Under the pieces are notes generated by a model. That model was given only the letters and a program-made list of their open reading frames with translations, was not told where the DNA came from and did no database searches. From NCBI GenBank assembly GCA_963798455.1, contig CAWCTD010000004.1:124001-188000 (forward strand): a stretch of 64,000 nucleotides of DNA, read 5' to 3'. Shown here one piece after another: positions 46,205 to 54,912 of this stretch. The DNA is from CAWCTD01 sp963798455 (GTDB lineage Bacteria > Acidobacteriota > Terriglobia > Bryobacterales > Bryobacteraceae). A program made the translations under genes and the position numbers. How positions within the stretch are numbered: position 1 is the stretch's first letter; each line of letters starts with the position of its first letter.

Positions 46205-46813
46205 TTAGCCCAGGAAGCGCTTCTCGATTTCCTTCCAGTTCACCACGTTCCACCAGGCGGCGAGGTACTCGGCGCGGCGGTTCTGATACTTCAGGTAGTA
46301 GGCGTGCTCCCAGACGTCCACGCCCATGATCGGGGACTTGCCCTCCATGATCGGGCTGTCCTGATTGGCCGTCGAGTAGATGTCCAGCTTGCCGGACTGA
46401 TCCTTGATCAGCCATGCCCAGCCTGAGCCGAAGCGCCCCATGCCGGCCGCGGTGAGCTTCTCCTTGAACGTGTCGAAGCTGCCGAACGTGCTCTGGATCG
46501 CCTCGGCCAGCTTGCCCGAGGGCTGCCCGCCCGCCTTCGGTCCCATGATCTGCCAGAACATCGAGTGGTTGAGATGCCCGCCGCCGTTGTTGCGCACGGC
46601 GGTCCGAATACTTTCCGGAACGATGGCCAGGTTGTTGGCCAGCAACTCCTCCGTGCTCTTATTCGCCAGTTGCGGGGCCGACTCCAGGGCCTTGTTTACG
46701 TTGGTCACGTAAGCGCCGTGATGTTTGTCGTGATGGATCTCCATGGTCATCCTGTCGATGTACGGCTCGAGCGCATCGGACGCGTAAGGCAGGCCGGGCA
46801 GTGTGAATGGCAT
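46205..46813 (-). CDS. superoxide dismutase, Fe/Mn family (Mn-type residues)
   Basis: Dismutates superoxide to peroxide and oxygen; 202 aa, cytoplasmic (no signal). Metal ligands His27, His83 (GGHLNHSMFW), Asp166 and His170 (DVWEHAYYL). The STANQDSP motif places the active-site Gln in the position typical of Mn or cambialistic enzymes, and GRFGSGWAWL is conserved. Single gene, start ATG 46813. Confidence 0.95.
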   Translation of the reverse strand: MPFTLPGLPYASDALEPYIDRMTMEIHHDKHHGAYVTNVNKALESAPQLANKSTEELLANNLAIVPESIRTAVRNNGGGHLNHSMFWQIMGPKAGGQPSGKLAEAIQSTFGSFDTFKEKLTAAGMGRFGSGWAWLIKDQSGKLDIYSTANQDSPIMEGKSPIMGVDVWEHAYYLKYQNRRAEYLAAWWNVVNWKEIEKRFLG

Positions 46814-46877
46814 CTTGTTCTCCTACTGCAAGGGATGCGCGTCGGGTGTGCGGGGATTCTTGGCGGAAGAAGCCGGT

Positions 46878-48320
46878 TCAGCCTTCGACGCCGCCGGCCT
46901 TCTCGAACGCGCCGGCCAGGCGGAGCATGCCGGCCTCATCGAAATGCCGGGTGAGAATCTGCATGCCGACGGGCAGGCCGGAGGGCGTCTTGCCGCAGGG
47001 AACACTCATGCAAGGGATTCCGGCCAGCGAGCCGGTGATGGTGTAGATGTCCGAGAGGTACATCTCCAGCGGGTCATCGATTTTCTCGCCCAGCTTGAAC
47101 GCCGGGAAGGGAGAGACGGGCGTGACGATTGCGTCCACCTGCTGGAAGGCGCGCGCAAAATCCCGTGCGATCAGCGCCCGGACCCTCTGGGCTTTTAGAT
47201 AGTAGGCGTCATAGTATCCCGCGCTCAGGACATAGGTGCCGAGCATGATCCGCCGCTTGCATTCGGCCCCGAAGCCTTCCCCGCGAGTAGAGCGGTACAT
47301 GTCGATCAAGCTAGCCGGGTCCTTCGTCCGGGTGGTGTAGCGGACCCCGTCGTAGCGGGCCAGGTTCGAGCTCGCCTCGGCGGTGCAGATGACGTAGTAG
47401 GAGGCGATGGCGTACTCGGTGGCCGGCAGGCTGATCTCGCTGACCTCGCAGCCCAGCTTCTTCAGCGTTTCGACTCCGCGCAGGATCAGGTCTCCCGTCT
47501 CGCTGGCCAGCCCCTGGAAATACTCCCGAGGCAAGCCGACTCGGACACCTTTGACCTTTCCGTCGAGCAGGCTGACGTAGTCCGGGATCGGGGCGAACGC
47601 CGAGGTGGAGTCCATCTCGTCGCGTCCGGCGATCACCTGGAGCAGCAACGCCGCGTCTCTTGTGGTTCTGGCGAACGGGCCGATGTGATCCAGGCTGCTG
47701 GCGAAGGCGATCAGGCCGTAGCGCGAGACGCGGCCGTATGTCGGAGTAACGCCGGTGACGCCGCAGAAAGAGGCGGGCTGGCGGATCGAGCCGCCCGTGT
47801 CCGACCCCAGCGCGACGACGGCGGTGCCCTGCGCCACAACGGCGCCCGATCCGCCGCTCGAGCCTCCCGGCACGCGATCCAGAGCCGCTGGATTCCGGAC
47901 CGGGCCGAACGCGGAGTTCTCCGTGGATGACCCCATGGCGAACTCGTCGCAGTTGGTCTTGCCGAGGATCACCCCGCCGGCCTGTTCCAGGCGAATCACC
48001 GCGGTGGCGTCGTAAGGCGGGACATAGTGCGCCAGCAGCCTGGACCCCGCCGTGGTACGCACTCCCTGGGTCAGAATCACGTCCTTCACCGCGACGGGCA
48101 CGCCCGCCAGCGGGCCGGCGTTCTCGCCATGGGCCAGTTTCGCGTCTACCCGCCGAGCCGCCTCCAGCGCGCGGTCCGGACAGAAGTGGAGGTACGCGTT
48201 TGTCTTGGGGTTCTCGGCTTCGGCGAAGCGCAATGCCTCGCGAGCAAGTTCCTCCGCGCTGAAGCGGCGGGTTCGAAGGCCCTCCTGGACCAGGTCCACC
48301 GTCAGAAAGGCGATGTCCAT
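46878..48320 (-). CDS. gatA: Asp-tRNA(Asn)/Glu-tRNA(Gln) amidotransferase subunit A
   Basis: Amidase-signature subunit of the tRNA-dependent amidotransferase, 480 aa. It releases ammonia from glutamine, which GatB uses to convert Glu-tRNA(Gln) or Asp-tRNA(Asn). The Ser-cisSer-Lys triad is visible: Lys in VAVKDVI, cis-Ser in the PGGSSGGSGA region, and the nucleophile in GSDTGGSIRQPASFCG. It starts 5 nt after gatC; gatB is not in this window. Confidence 0.96.
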   Translation of the reverse strand: MDIAFLTVDLVQEGLRTRRFSAEELAREALRFAEAENPKTNAYLHFCPDRALEAARRVDAKLAHGENAGPLAGVPVAVKDVILTQGVRTTAGSRLLAHYVPPYDATAVIRLEQAGGVILGKTNCDEFAMGSSTENSAFGPVRNPAALDRVPGGSSGGSGAVVAQGTAVVALGSDTGGSIRQPASFCGVTGVTPTYGRVSRYGLIAFASSLDHIGPFARTTRDAALLLQVIAGRDEMDSTSAFAPIPDYVSLLDGKVKGVRVGLPREYFQGLASETGDLILRGVETLKKLGCEVSEISLPATEYAIASYYVICTAEASSNLARYDGVRYTTRTKDPASLIDMYRSTRGEGFGAECKRRIMLGTYVLSAGYYDAYYLKAQRVRALIARDFARAFQQVDAIVTPVSPFPAFKLGEKIDDPLEMYLSDIYTITGSLAGIPCMSVPCGKTPSGLPVGMQILTRHFDEAGMLRLAGAFEKAGGVEG

Positions 48321-48325
48321 GCGCG

Positions 48326-48625
48326 CTACCTCTCGATCACCAAGGGCACTTTGAAGTAACCCGACCCAGCCATCGGCGCGTTCGCCAAGGCGTCTTCGTT
48401 CGCCAGCGCCGGCCGCTCGCGGTCCTCGCGCAGCGTGGCGGTTTCCTCGGCGTCGTAGAGAACCTGCGCCATGGGCTCGACGCTGGTTGTGTCGAGTTCG
48501 TTGAGTTTGTCCATGTGCGCCAGGATCTCGTCCAGATCGGCCCGCAGCTTGCGGACCTCCTCATCGGAGAGTTTCAGGTTGGCCAGGTCAGCCACGTAGC
48601 GGACCTGCTGTTCGGTGATCTTCAC
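48326..48625 (-). CDS. gatC: Asp-tRNA(Asn)/Glu-tRNA(Gln) amidotransferase subunit C
   Basis: Small stabilising subunit (99 aa) that wraps around GatA and GatB. The N-terminal helix VRYVADLANLKLSDEEV and the internal TSVEPMAQVLY are typical, as is the C-terminal strand GSGYFKVPLVIE. Start GTG 48625 overlaps the stop of the DUF721 gene (GTGA). Confidence 0.94.
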   Translation of the reverse strand: MKITEQQVRYVADLANLKLSDEEVRKLRADLDEILAHMDKLNELDTTSVEPMAQVLYDAEETATLREDRERPALANEDALANAPMAGSGYFKVPLVIER

Positions 48626-49017
48626 GCGGACCTCCTCCGGCGCTGCTGCCTGTAAATGGTTCTCAGAACCGGATCCGGGATCTGGTCCGCGTCATCCTGG
48701 CCTTGGCGAGGCTCGGCGGCGCGCTGGGGCAGCCTGCGGCGCGGGGATACCCGAAACTCGACGTCCTTCACCGCGCCCTGCCCCAGGACTTCCGCCAGTT
48801 TCTTCAGAATCTGGCCCTTCAGCACGGTGAGCTGGCGCTGCCAGATCGCGTCCTCCACTTCGACGCGGAGGCGGCCCCCGGCGAGGTAAACCGCACGTGT
48901 GCGGGCGGCGATCTTCTTGCCGACCGCCGCGGGCCACCCGGCGCAGGCCAGTTCCTCAACCGACACTGTGCCCGCGGGGAGTCCCAACTTTGAAATCAGT
49001 CTGCCGGCGCGCTCCAT
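48622..49017 (-). CDS. DUF721 / DciA-like domain protein
   Basis: Protein of 131 aa with the DUF721 core: WPAAVGKKIAARTRAVYLAGGRLRVEVEDAIWQRQL, then LKKLAEVLGQ. DUF721 proteins include DciA, which helps load the replicative helicase DnaB. The basic C-terminal tail (RQQRRRRSA) would suit nucleic acid binding. It is the first gene of the gatC-gatA operon. Confidence 0.85.
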   Translation of the reverse strand: MERAGRLISKLGLPAGTVSVEELACAGWPAAVGKKIAARTRAVYLAGGRLRVEVEDAIWQRQLTVLKGQILKKLAEVLGQGAVKDVEFRVSPRRRLPQRAAEPRQGQDDADQIPDPVLRTIYRQQRRRRSA

Positions 49018-49050
49018 GGCGGGGAAAACGGTTCATTGTACCATGCAGGT

Positions 49051-49179
49051 ATGCTGGTTCTGGCTTCGCAATCGCCGCGCCGCACAGCGAAAGGGCGCAC
49101 GGCACCAAAGGCTCTTCCAGAGGGGCCAGCCGCAGCGCCCTCGCGCGGAGGACGCCTGTGGCCGATGTTGACTGGATGA
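49051..49179 (+). pseudogene. remnant of a maf-type nucleotide pyrophosphatase gene
   Basis: A 42-codon frame starts MLVLASQSPRR, the diagnostic N-terminus of Maf/YhdE pyrophosphatases (LASxSPRR). It then loses all similarity (TAKGRTAPKALPEG...) and stops. The rest of the gene, about 180 codons, is absent, so an internal deletion near 49085 is likely. Confidence 0.5.
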
Positions 49180-49222
49180 AGACCGTGGTCACGACGAATA
49201 CGGACACCCGCGGTTCGACACG

Positions 49223-49432
49223 GTGCGGTCCCCGCTTGGCGAGCTCGTGTGCCGCCTGAGGTATCGACGGGATCGGACGGGCCTGCAGGAATTAGTTGAG
49301 GCCGCCGGACTTCTGAGGGATTGGGGCGTGAAGGTCGATGCCCTTGTGCCGGTACCTCCGTCCTGGGCTGGCAGGAAGTCCCGACGGGTGCCGTTCAACA
49401 GTATTTCGCGGCAAGTGGATACCGGAATATGA
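49223..49432 (+). CDS. ComF-like phosphoribosyltransferase N-terminal fragment
   Basis: A 69-aa frame from GTG 49223: RSPLGELVCRLRYRRD...VDALVPVPPSWAGRK. The wording SPLGELxYRLKYR and DALVPVPPS is that of ComF/phosphoribosyltransferase proteins. Coding similarity seems to extend upstream (DEYGHPRFDTV) without a start codon. The PRPP-binding half is absent, so the gene is truncated at both ends. Its TGA overlaps the next ATG (ATGA), so coupling to the following gene was kept. Confidence 0.5.
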   Translation: MRSPLGELVCRLRYRRDRTGLQELVEAAGLLRDWGVKVDALVPVPPSWAGRKSRRVPFNSISRQVDTGI

Positions 49433-49818
49433 CCGTGTTCTGTGCCGGCTGGTGTAGGAACAACGTCGGAGGTTGGCCCGCGCGCAAGGTTCAGGCCGAA
49501 TCGCCACGACACGACTTCGCCTATTACGCCGCGAAAGATGGGGTCATGGCGCAGGAGGCGAGGTGCGGGGCGATGCTATGGGATGGCAGGAGCAGGGGCA
49601 CGCTGCATAACATCCTGAACCTGATCCGCGCCGGCAAGAAGACGTTGGTTTACCTGGCTCCGGAGAAGGCGTTTCATAAGTTGGACGACGAGAAGGATCT
49701 CCAGATGCTGCTCGCTCGGTGTGACCCGCGCATTATCGCGCGGGCTGAGGGGAAGCTGGACGTTGCCGCGACGTCCCGGCCCCAGCGCAAGCCGTACGTG
49801 GCGCCGGCGCAAGTGTAA
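49429..49818 (+). CDS. hypothetical protein, possible SLOG/DprA-like Rossmann fold
   Basis: Protein of 129 aa starting MTVFCAGWCRNNVGGWPAR. A glycine-rich N-terminal segment, a KDGVMAQEARCGAMLWDG strand and GTLHNILNLIRAGKKTLVYLAP suggest a small nucleotide-binding Rossmann-like domain of the kind used to sense nucleotides. The last 20 residues are disordered and basic. The start is set by overlap with the ComF-like frame. Function unknown; the family guess is tentative. Confidence 0.55.
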   Translation: MTVFCAGWCRNNVGGWPARKVQAESPRHDFAYYAAKDGVMAQEARCGAMLWDGRSRGTLHNILNLIRAGKKTLVYLAPEKAFHKLDDEKDLQMLLARCDPRIIARAEGKLDVAATSRPQRKPYVAPAQV

Positions 49819-50091
49819 GGGTCGGGCACGCCCGGCCCACGTATCCTTGTAAGCAATGGATTGGGTGTGAGTTGTAAGAAATCGGCTTCGATGGTTGTGC
49901 CGCTGGCCAGCCTGCTTCTCCCACGGGAGGAATTCGCAGTCGCTGGAGTTTTGGGGTTGCGTAGCCTGTCCCCGAAACTACATTCATTTAGACCCCGCGC
50001 TCAGTCCTTCGTTCGATATTAACCGCTCGTCACGGATGTTACGCTCAGGCTGTAAGTGCGAATGCACATCCCAGGGAAAGGAGAACGAACG
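49819..50091. other. intergenic region upstream of the Flp pilin
   Basis: 270 bp without a convincing gene. It begins with a small GC palindrome (GGGCACGCCCGGCCC). It ends with AAGGAG-type ribosome-binding bases 8-10 nt before ATG 50092. An AT-rich patch near 50005-50025 (TTCGATATTAACC) could hold the pilin promoter. Confidence 0.3.
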
Positions 50092-50283
50092 ATGAAAAGA
50101 TTGATTCACTGGACCTTATCCAGAAAATTCTGGCGGGATACGCAAGGGCAGGATCTGATCGAGTATGCCCTGATGGTCGGGTTTGTGGCCGTGGCCGCAG
50201 GGGCGATCATGCCTGGCGTTTCAACCAGCATCAGTACTATTTTCAGCAAGATCGGCAGCGTACTGGACGTCGCCGCCGGCTAG
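50092..50283 (+). CDS. Flp family type IVb pilin
   Basis: Prepilin of 63 aa. The leader MKRLIHWTLSRKFWRDTQG is followed by QDLIEYALMVGFVAVAAGAI, the Flp processing site (after G, before QDLIEY) and hydrophobic helix. Start ATG 50092 has AGGAGAA upstream. Flp pilins build Tad adhesion pili, but no tad or cpa assembly gene is in the window, so it is an orphan whose assembly machinery must be elsewhere. Confidence 0.9.
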   Translation: MKRLIHWTLSRKFWRDTQGQDLIEYALMVGFVAVAAGAIMPGVSTSISTIFSKIGSVLDVAAG

Positions 50284-50339
50284 ACATGTCGCGACTCCAC
50301 CCGGCGGTCGGCACGAACCTCTCGATCGCCGGCGCATTC

Positions 50340-51620
50340 TTATATCCGCCCGGCCTCCAGTTCCCGTAGGTTGGGCAGGTCTCCTTCCGCGTCGAACGGA
50401 AGTTGCAGGGGCGGGGAGACAACCTCCAGTGCCGGGCTCTTCCGGATCTCGCCAAGCAGGTTCTCGCTGAGCCCTAGGACGCCTAGTCGCAGCGTGTCGC
50501 TAATCCAGCCTATCGTCATCTGAGTTGGATCTGCTCGTCCGACCGTCATCGCGATGCTTTCCAAACACTGGCGGTCGGTCGGGAAATGCATGGGGGTCCT
50601 GGTGCCCGCCGGGTTGCCCGCGGTGAGCCCGTTCAGGTAGGTTGCTCGCCAGTTGATCTTCCCCAGAAGCCGGTCGGAGATGATGTCCGCCATTCCGACT
50701 CCGATGGCATTCCCGTCGCTGTGGGGACTTAGATCGCGCACGTAGATCCGGCGAATCTCCGGCAGGCCGGGGAAGCAATTGAAGAGCCCTTCAATGTTGC
50801 GATTCACTACCTTGGTATCCATCCCCGTGCCGCTGATGCTCTTGCCCATCTGGTCCACGATCAGAAGGTCCAGGAAATCGACCGGGATACGGGCCATCCA
50901 TGACTTGACCTGCTCCAGGAGTTCGGCTTCCCGCTCCTCCAGTACCTCCGTAGGGAGCGCGGCCACCCGCGCCGTGCCGTGGCGGGCGTCTTCCAGGATG
51001 GCCAGCCCGCCCAGGAGCTTCCCCGACCTGGCGACTTGGCGGAAGGCGCTTCGAATCACCCGCTCGAGTCCCAGGCTCACGCCGGCAACGTGATACTGGT
51101 GAGCCCCGGCCAGCTTGCCGGCGCCGATGGCCGCCATCTTGACCAGCCCGCTCTCGGTCTTCCCGGTGAAGTCCGTGTGCCACTTGACGCGGCCGACCAG
51201 CATCACGCCATCGCTCTCAAAGGCCTGCCGATCCATGAAGGTCTCGATGCCCTCTGGCGTGAGGCCAGTCGGGACCACCTCCAAAGAGCTGATGATGGGG
51301 CAAGCCATGGCCGATTCGGTGATGCCGTAGCCGGCCAGAACCTCGGCCTGGCCCTCGGCCGTGGCCGACCCGTGGCTTCCCATCGCGGGAAAAACGAAGG
51401 GCTTACAGCCGTGAGCGTGCCAGTACTCGACCACGGCCCTGACAATAGCCGCAATGTTGGCGATGCCCCGGCTCCCGGCTCCGATGGCGATCCTGCCTCC
51501 GGCTCTGACCCTTCCGGCGAAATCCGCCTGTTCGAGCTGGCTTCGTACCTCGCCGGGAATGTCCTTGAGGCTGCGGTCGGTAAGGTCTTGCCGGACCAGG
51601 CAGATGCGCGGGAAGTTCAC
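50340..51620 (-). CDS. lactate racemase-like (LarA N-terminal, DUF2088) protein
   Basis: Protein of 426 aa resembling the LarA family. The stretch FVFPAMGSHGSATAEGQAEVLAGYGIT is the typical N-terminal LarA motif; HTDFTGKTESGLVKMAAIGAGKLAGAHQYH resembles the region after it. The NPN-cofactor lysine of true LarA is not obvious, so it may be one of the many LarA homologues with other racemase or epimerase roles. Start GTG 51620. Single gene, convergent with the pilin. Confidence 0.8.
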   Translation of the reverse strand: MNFPRICLVRQDLTDRSLKDIPGEVRSQLEQADFAGRVRAGGRIAIGAGSRGIANIAAIVRAVVEYWHAHGCKPFVFPAMGSHGSATAEGQAEVLAGYGITESAMACPIISSLEVVPTGLTPEGIETFMDRQAFESDGVMLVGRVKWHTDFTGKTESGLVKMAAIGAGKLAGAHQYHVAGVSLGLERVIRSAFRQVARSGKLLGGLAILEDARHGTARVAALPTEVLEEREAELLEQVKSWMARIPVDFLDLLIVDQMGKSISGTGMDTKVVNRNIEGLFNCFPGLPEIRRIYVRDLSPHSDGNAIGVGMADIISDRLLGKINWRATYLNGLTAGNPAGTRTPMHFPTDRQCLESIAMTVGRADPTQMTIGWISDTLRLGVLGLSENLLGEIRKSPALEVVSPPLQLPFDAEGDLPNLRELEAGRI

Positions 51621-51657
51621 GCCCTGATTATATCAACGCGATTCCGGCCGGGCGCGG

Positions 51658-52284
51658 TCACCCGGTCCCCCATTCCTTCTCCAGGAGCCGCGCATATTCG
51701 CCTGAGGCATAGAGCTCGAACTGAAAGTCGGCGGCACGGAGCTTCGGGGAAGCCGCGCTCTGACAGCGGCACTCAAACAGACAGTCGGTGTAGCGATGAT
51801 GATAGCGCAGGAAAGCATCGGCGAGGTTCTCGCGCTCCGGAACCGTCGCGAACACCACGTGCAAAGCCAGCGCACGCCGGAAGATGACCTTGTAGTCCAC
51901 TACACCCCACCGCTGCAGCTTTTCACGGACCGGGCTGGGAGCGTCGTCCATCAGCAGCGCGGCGAAACTCTCCGGCTCGATTGCCGCGGCGCGGAGCTCG
52001 TCGTCGCGCTCCACCACCTCCATGCACTGCTCCAGCCAGCGAGAGAGGTCCTTGCCCACATAGAACAGCATCTTGACCTCGCTGTATCGGCCATCCAGTA
52101 CCCGGCGGTCCAGTTCCTCCTGGCTCAGGTCCTCCGCGGGCAACAGGCCGTGCAGGATCAGGCTCGCACGCGCGCTCATGGTCAGCCGGTCGGGCGCTTG
52201 GGGATCTGAGAATGGGTGCAGGATCAGCGGAGGCAGCTTTCGGCACGACTGGAAGGAGCGGGCAGACGGATGCGTTCCCATCAC
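51658..52284 (-). CDS. hypothetical protein
   Basis: Soluble protein of 208 aa, starting GTG 52284 or ATG 52281. A variable N-terminal part is followed by a helical middle region (LDGRYSEVKMLFYVGKDLSRWLEQCMEVV) and a Cys pair FECRCQS near the C-terminus. No family is recognised. It lies 29 nt downstream of the M28 peptidase gene on the same strand and may share its transcript. Confidence 0.6.
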   Translation of the reverse strand: MMGTHPSARSFQSCRKLPPLILHPFSDPQAPDRLTMSARASLILHGLLPAEDLSQEELDRRVLDGRYSEVKMLFYVGKDLSRWLEQCMEVVERDDELRAAAIEPESFAALLMDDAPSPVREKLQRWGVVDYKVIFRRALALHVVFATVPERENLADAFLRYHHRYTDCLFECRCQSAASPKLRAADFQFELYASGEYARLLEKEWGTG

Positions 52285-52313
52285 TAGACTATCGTCCGGA
52301 ATTGCCTCGGAGA

Positions 52314-53825
52314 TTAGCGCGACGGCTTCACGTATCGCGGCCGTCCATCCGCTTCCAGCAGCCGCTCGGCCACCGACCCGATGAAGCCGACCAGTCGCGC
52401 ACCCGCCGGCGCGTCGATCTTGTCCCAGGTGTCACGCGGGGTGTGATAGTCCGGGTGCAAGCCAGTGAAAAAGAACAGGATGGGGATCTTCTTGGGCAGG
52501 AAGGAAAACTGATCGCTCGATCCATAGCCGTCGTTGTCGGAGGTGTCCAACTTGAGCCGTGCCTCCCGGTTGACCTCCTCCATGACTTTTCGGAAGTCCG
52601 ACCCCGTGGCAGCTCCCCCTACGTATACTTCGCCGTCGCGCAGCCTGCCGATCATGTCCATGTTGATCATGGCGATGGCTTTCGCCAGCGGCAGCAGCGG
52701 ACTGTCCACGTAATGGTTGGAACCGACCAGGCCGATCTCTTCTCCGGCGAACGCCAGAAACAAAATCCCGCGCCGCTGCTCCGGCTGTTTGGCGAACCAG
52801 CGGCCCAGCTCGATGACCCCGGATGTCCCCGAAGCATTGTCGTCAGCGCCGGGGTGGACCGTTCCTTTCATGGCGGGGGCCATGGAAAACTGCTCTCCCA
52901 GCCCGACGTGGTCGTAGTGGGCGCCGATAATCAGGTACTCTGCGCTCCGGCCAGGCAAATATCCGGCCACGTTCTGAACCAGGCGTGACTGCTGCCGGAC
53001 GTCCGCCGACAGCTCCACCCGCAGGGAGCCGGGCAGCGCGAACGATCGCGGCCGGAGGTTTCGATCGATGGCGCTCACCGCCTCTTCGAGGGAATGCCCG
53101 CCCAGCCGAAGCCAGTGATCGGCCACATCCGCCTTCACCTGGACGAAAGGAATTCCAGCGCAGGGCGGCCCCGGGTTTCGGGAGAACTCCGCCAGTTCGT
53201 CGGGTTCGCTGGGATGCGTGGGCTGGTCGTTGGTGAACAGGACCGCGCGGGCACCGTGGAGCTTGGCGTTGAGCGCCTTGCTTTCGATCTGCGCGTGATC
53301 GGTGTATATCTTTCCACTGAAAACGCTCTCAGGGTCGAACTCCCGCGGCTCGTGCCGCAGCACCAAGACCAGCTTGTCCTTGACGTTCAGGCCCGCGTAA
53401 TCGTCGTAGCCGTACTCGGGCGCGGTGATGCCGTAGCCGGCGAAAACAACCTCTCCCGAGACACTGCCGCTGGCCGAGAAGCTGAACGGACGGAATTCCT
53501 CGTCCAACTTGAGGCTGATCCTCCTCGGACCCTCCCAGTAGCCGAGCTGGTTTGCCTCTCCCGGGCTGGCATCCACGATGATCGGAAACGAGTGGAGGTA
53601 GCCATCGCCTCCGACAGGTTGAAGCCCGAAGGCCCGGAACTGCCCCGCGATGAACTCCGCGGCTGCGTCGAGTTCCGGCCTGCCGTCCGCCCGGCCTTGC
53701 ATCTGCTCCGAGGCCAGGACCTTGATGTTCTCCAGGAACCTTGACGCATCGATGTCCGCCGCGTCGGCCAGGCACGCCACGGCCGCCAGGACGATCACTG
53801 GGAGAATCGGCTTGCGCAGTCTCAC
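52314..53825 (-). CDS. M28 family zinc metallopeptidase (with PA domain)
   Basis: Secreted aminopeptidase-type enzyme of 503 aa. It has a signal peptide (ILPVIVLAAVACLADA) and an N-terminal lid with a protease-associated insert (about residues 130-260). The M28 catalytic domain binds two zincs: IGAHYDHVG, HPGADDNASG, the catalytic Glu in LAFAGEEIGLVGS, NMDMIGRL and DYHTPRDTWD. Such enzymes release N-terminal amino acids in the periplasm. Start GTG 53825. Confidence 0.93.
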   Translation of the reverse strand: MRLRKPILPVIVLAAVACLADAADIDASRFLENIKVLASEQMQGRADGRPELDAAAEFIAGQFRAFGLQPVGGDGYLHSFPIIVDASPGEANQLGYWEGPRRISLKLDEEFRPFSFSASGSVSGEVVFAGYGITAPEYGYDDYAGLNVKDKLVLVLRHEPREFDPESVFSGKIYTDHAQIESKALNAKLHGARAVLFTNDQPTHPSEPDELAEFSRNPGPPCAGIPFVQVKADVADHWLRLGGHSLEEAVSAIDRNLRPRSFALPGSLRVELSADVRQQSRLVQNVAGYLPGRSAEYLIIGAHYDHVGLGEQFSMAPAMKGTVHPGADDNASGTSGVIELGRWFAKQPEQRRGILFLAFAGEEIGLVGSNHYVDSPLLPLAKAIAMINMDMIGRLRDGEVYVGGAATGSDFRKVMEEVNREARLKLDTSDNDGYGSSDQFSFLPKKIPILFFFTGLHPDYHTPRDTWDKIDAPAGARLVGFIGSVAERLLEADGRPRYVKPSR

Positions 53826-53835
53826 GCCGTCCCCT

Positions 53836-54804
53836 CTATTTCTTGGGTAGCGGTGAGGGCAGCGACACCTCGCAGCAGGCTTGGTCGCCGGCGTTCTTAG
53901 CCGTCTTCTGGTACTGGAGTTCGTTGTCGATGATGCTCTTCAATTGAGGCCAACTGCTTTGCGAGGAAAGGCGGCGGCCGTTGACGAACAGTGTCGGGGT
54001 CCCGGTCACCTGGAGCGCTTTGCCGAGCGCCAGCGAGTCGTTCACTTCCCTCTCCGTGTCTTTGCTATCGATGCAGCGGCCCAGTCCCAGAACTTCGAGC
54101 TGGTCTTTCTGAGCGAACTCCATGACCTTTGCCCGCAGGTTCTCCGGCTTGATCTGGTCCTGCTGCGCGAATATCCAGTCGTGGAAGCGCCAGAACGCGT
54201 CCGGGTTCTGCTGGTACACGCAACGCCCGGCAATCGCGGCCGCCTTGGCCCACGGGTGGATCTGCTCCAGCGGGAACTCCTTGAGGTAGAGGCGCACTTG
54301 CTTGGGATAGGTTGCGAGCAGGTTCTGGCGCAGCATGGCCGCCTCTTCGCGGCAGTAAGGGCACTCGAAATCCGTGAACAGGACCAGGACGACGGGCGCG
54401 CCGGGTGTGCCCAGACTAGGGCCGTCCACGCCGTTCAGCTTGGACAAGTCCGAGTGGAACGGGTTTTGGCGGATGTCGTACACAGTCCCCTGGATGATTC
54501 TCTGGCCATCCTGTGAGATCAGAAACTGCTGCTCCACGCTCTGTCCCCCCGCCGAGGCGCGGACCGTCACTTCGCTCAGCCCGCTGATCCCCGAGGGCTT
54601 CGCGTCTCCGAGCTCCACTTTGACGTCCGGGCCCCATGCGAACAGATGCCGGATGTAGGTCTCCAGGGCCGTTTTGTCAAAGGCTGACGTGGCGGGTGCC
54701 GGGATCGTCGCCGCGTTCCTCTGGCAGGCGATGGGCAGGCAAACAAGATACAGCCCAAGCAGGGAAAAAGGCAGCCTACGCAACGAAAAACCCATACTAA
54801 CCAT
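53836..54804 (-). CDS. DsbA-like thioredoxin domain protein
   Basis: Envelope thiol-disulfide protein of about 322 aa. The N-terminal signal FSLLGLYLVCLPIAC ends in a cysteine, so it may be a lipoprotein with an imperfect lipobox. A first domain (about 35-135) of unknown type is followed by a DsbA/DsbG-like thioredoxin domain with the CPYC active site (FTDFECPYCREEA) and the cis-Pro loop VTGTPTLFVNG. It starts at ATG 54804 or 54795; the long open frame further upstream is antisense to the sulfatase gene. It lies 10 nt before the M28 peptidase on the same strand. Confidence 0.85.
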   Translation of the reverse strand: MVSMGFSLRRLPFSLLGLYLVCLPIACQRNAATIPAPATSAFDKTALETYIRHLFAWGPDVKVELGDAKPSGISGLSEVTVRASAGGQSVEQQFLISQDGQRIIQGTVYDIRQNPFHSDLSKLNGVDGPSLGTPGAPVVLVLFTDFECPYCREEAAMLRQNLLATYPKQVRLYLKEFPLEQIHPWAKAAAIAGRCVYQQNPDAFWRFHDWIFAQQDQIKPENLRAKVMEFAQKDQLEVLGLGRCIDSKDTEREVNDSLALGKALQVTGTPTLFVNGRRLSSQSSWPQLKSIIDNELQYQKTAKNAGDQACCEVSLPSPLPKK

Positions 54805-54826
54805 TTTACCGGGTCGCACCCCCCGG

Positions 54827-54855
54827 TTGAGAACGCGGGGGGCGCGGCGTATACT
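54827..54855 (+). promoter_or_regulatory. sigma70-like promoter of the sulfatase gene
   Basis: TTGAGA (54827-54832), a 17-bp spacer and TATACT (54850-54855). The transcript would start near 54862, which rules out the in-frame ATG at 54856 and supports a start at 54898 or 54913. Confidence 0.55.
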
Positions 54856-54912
54856 ATGGGACCTGGGATTCCGAAACGGGGAAACGGGGTCTATAGCATG
54901 CCGGAAGAGGGA

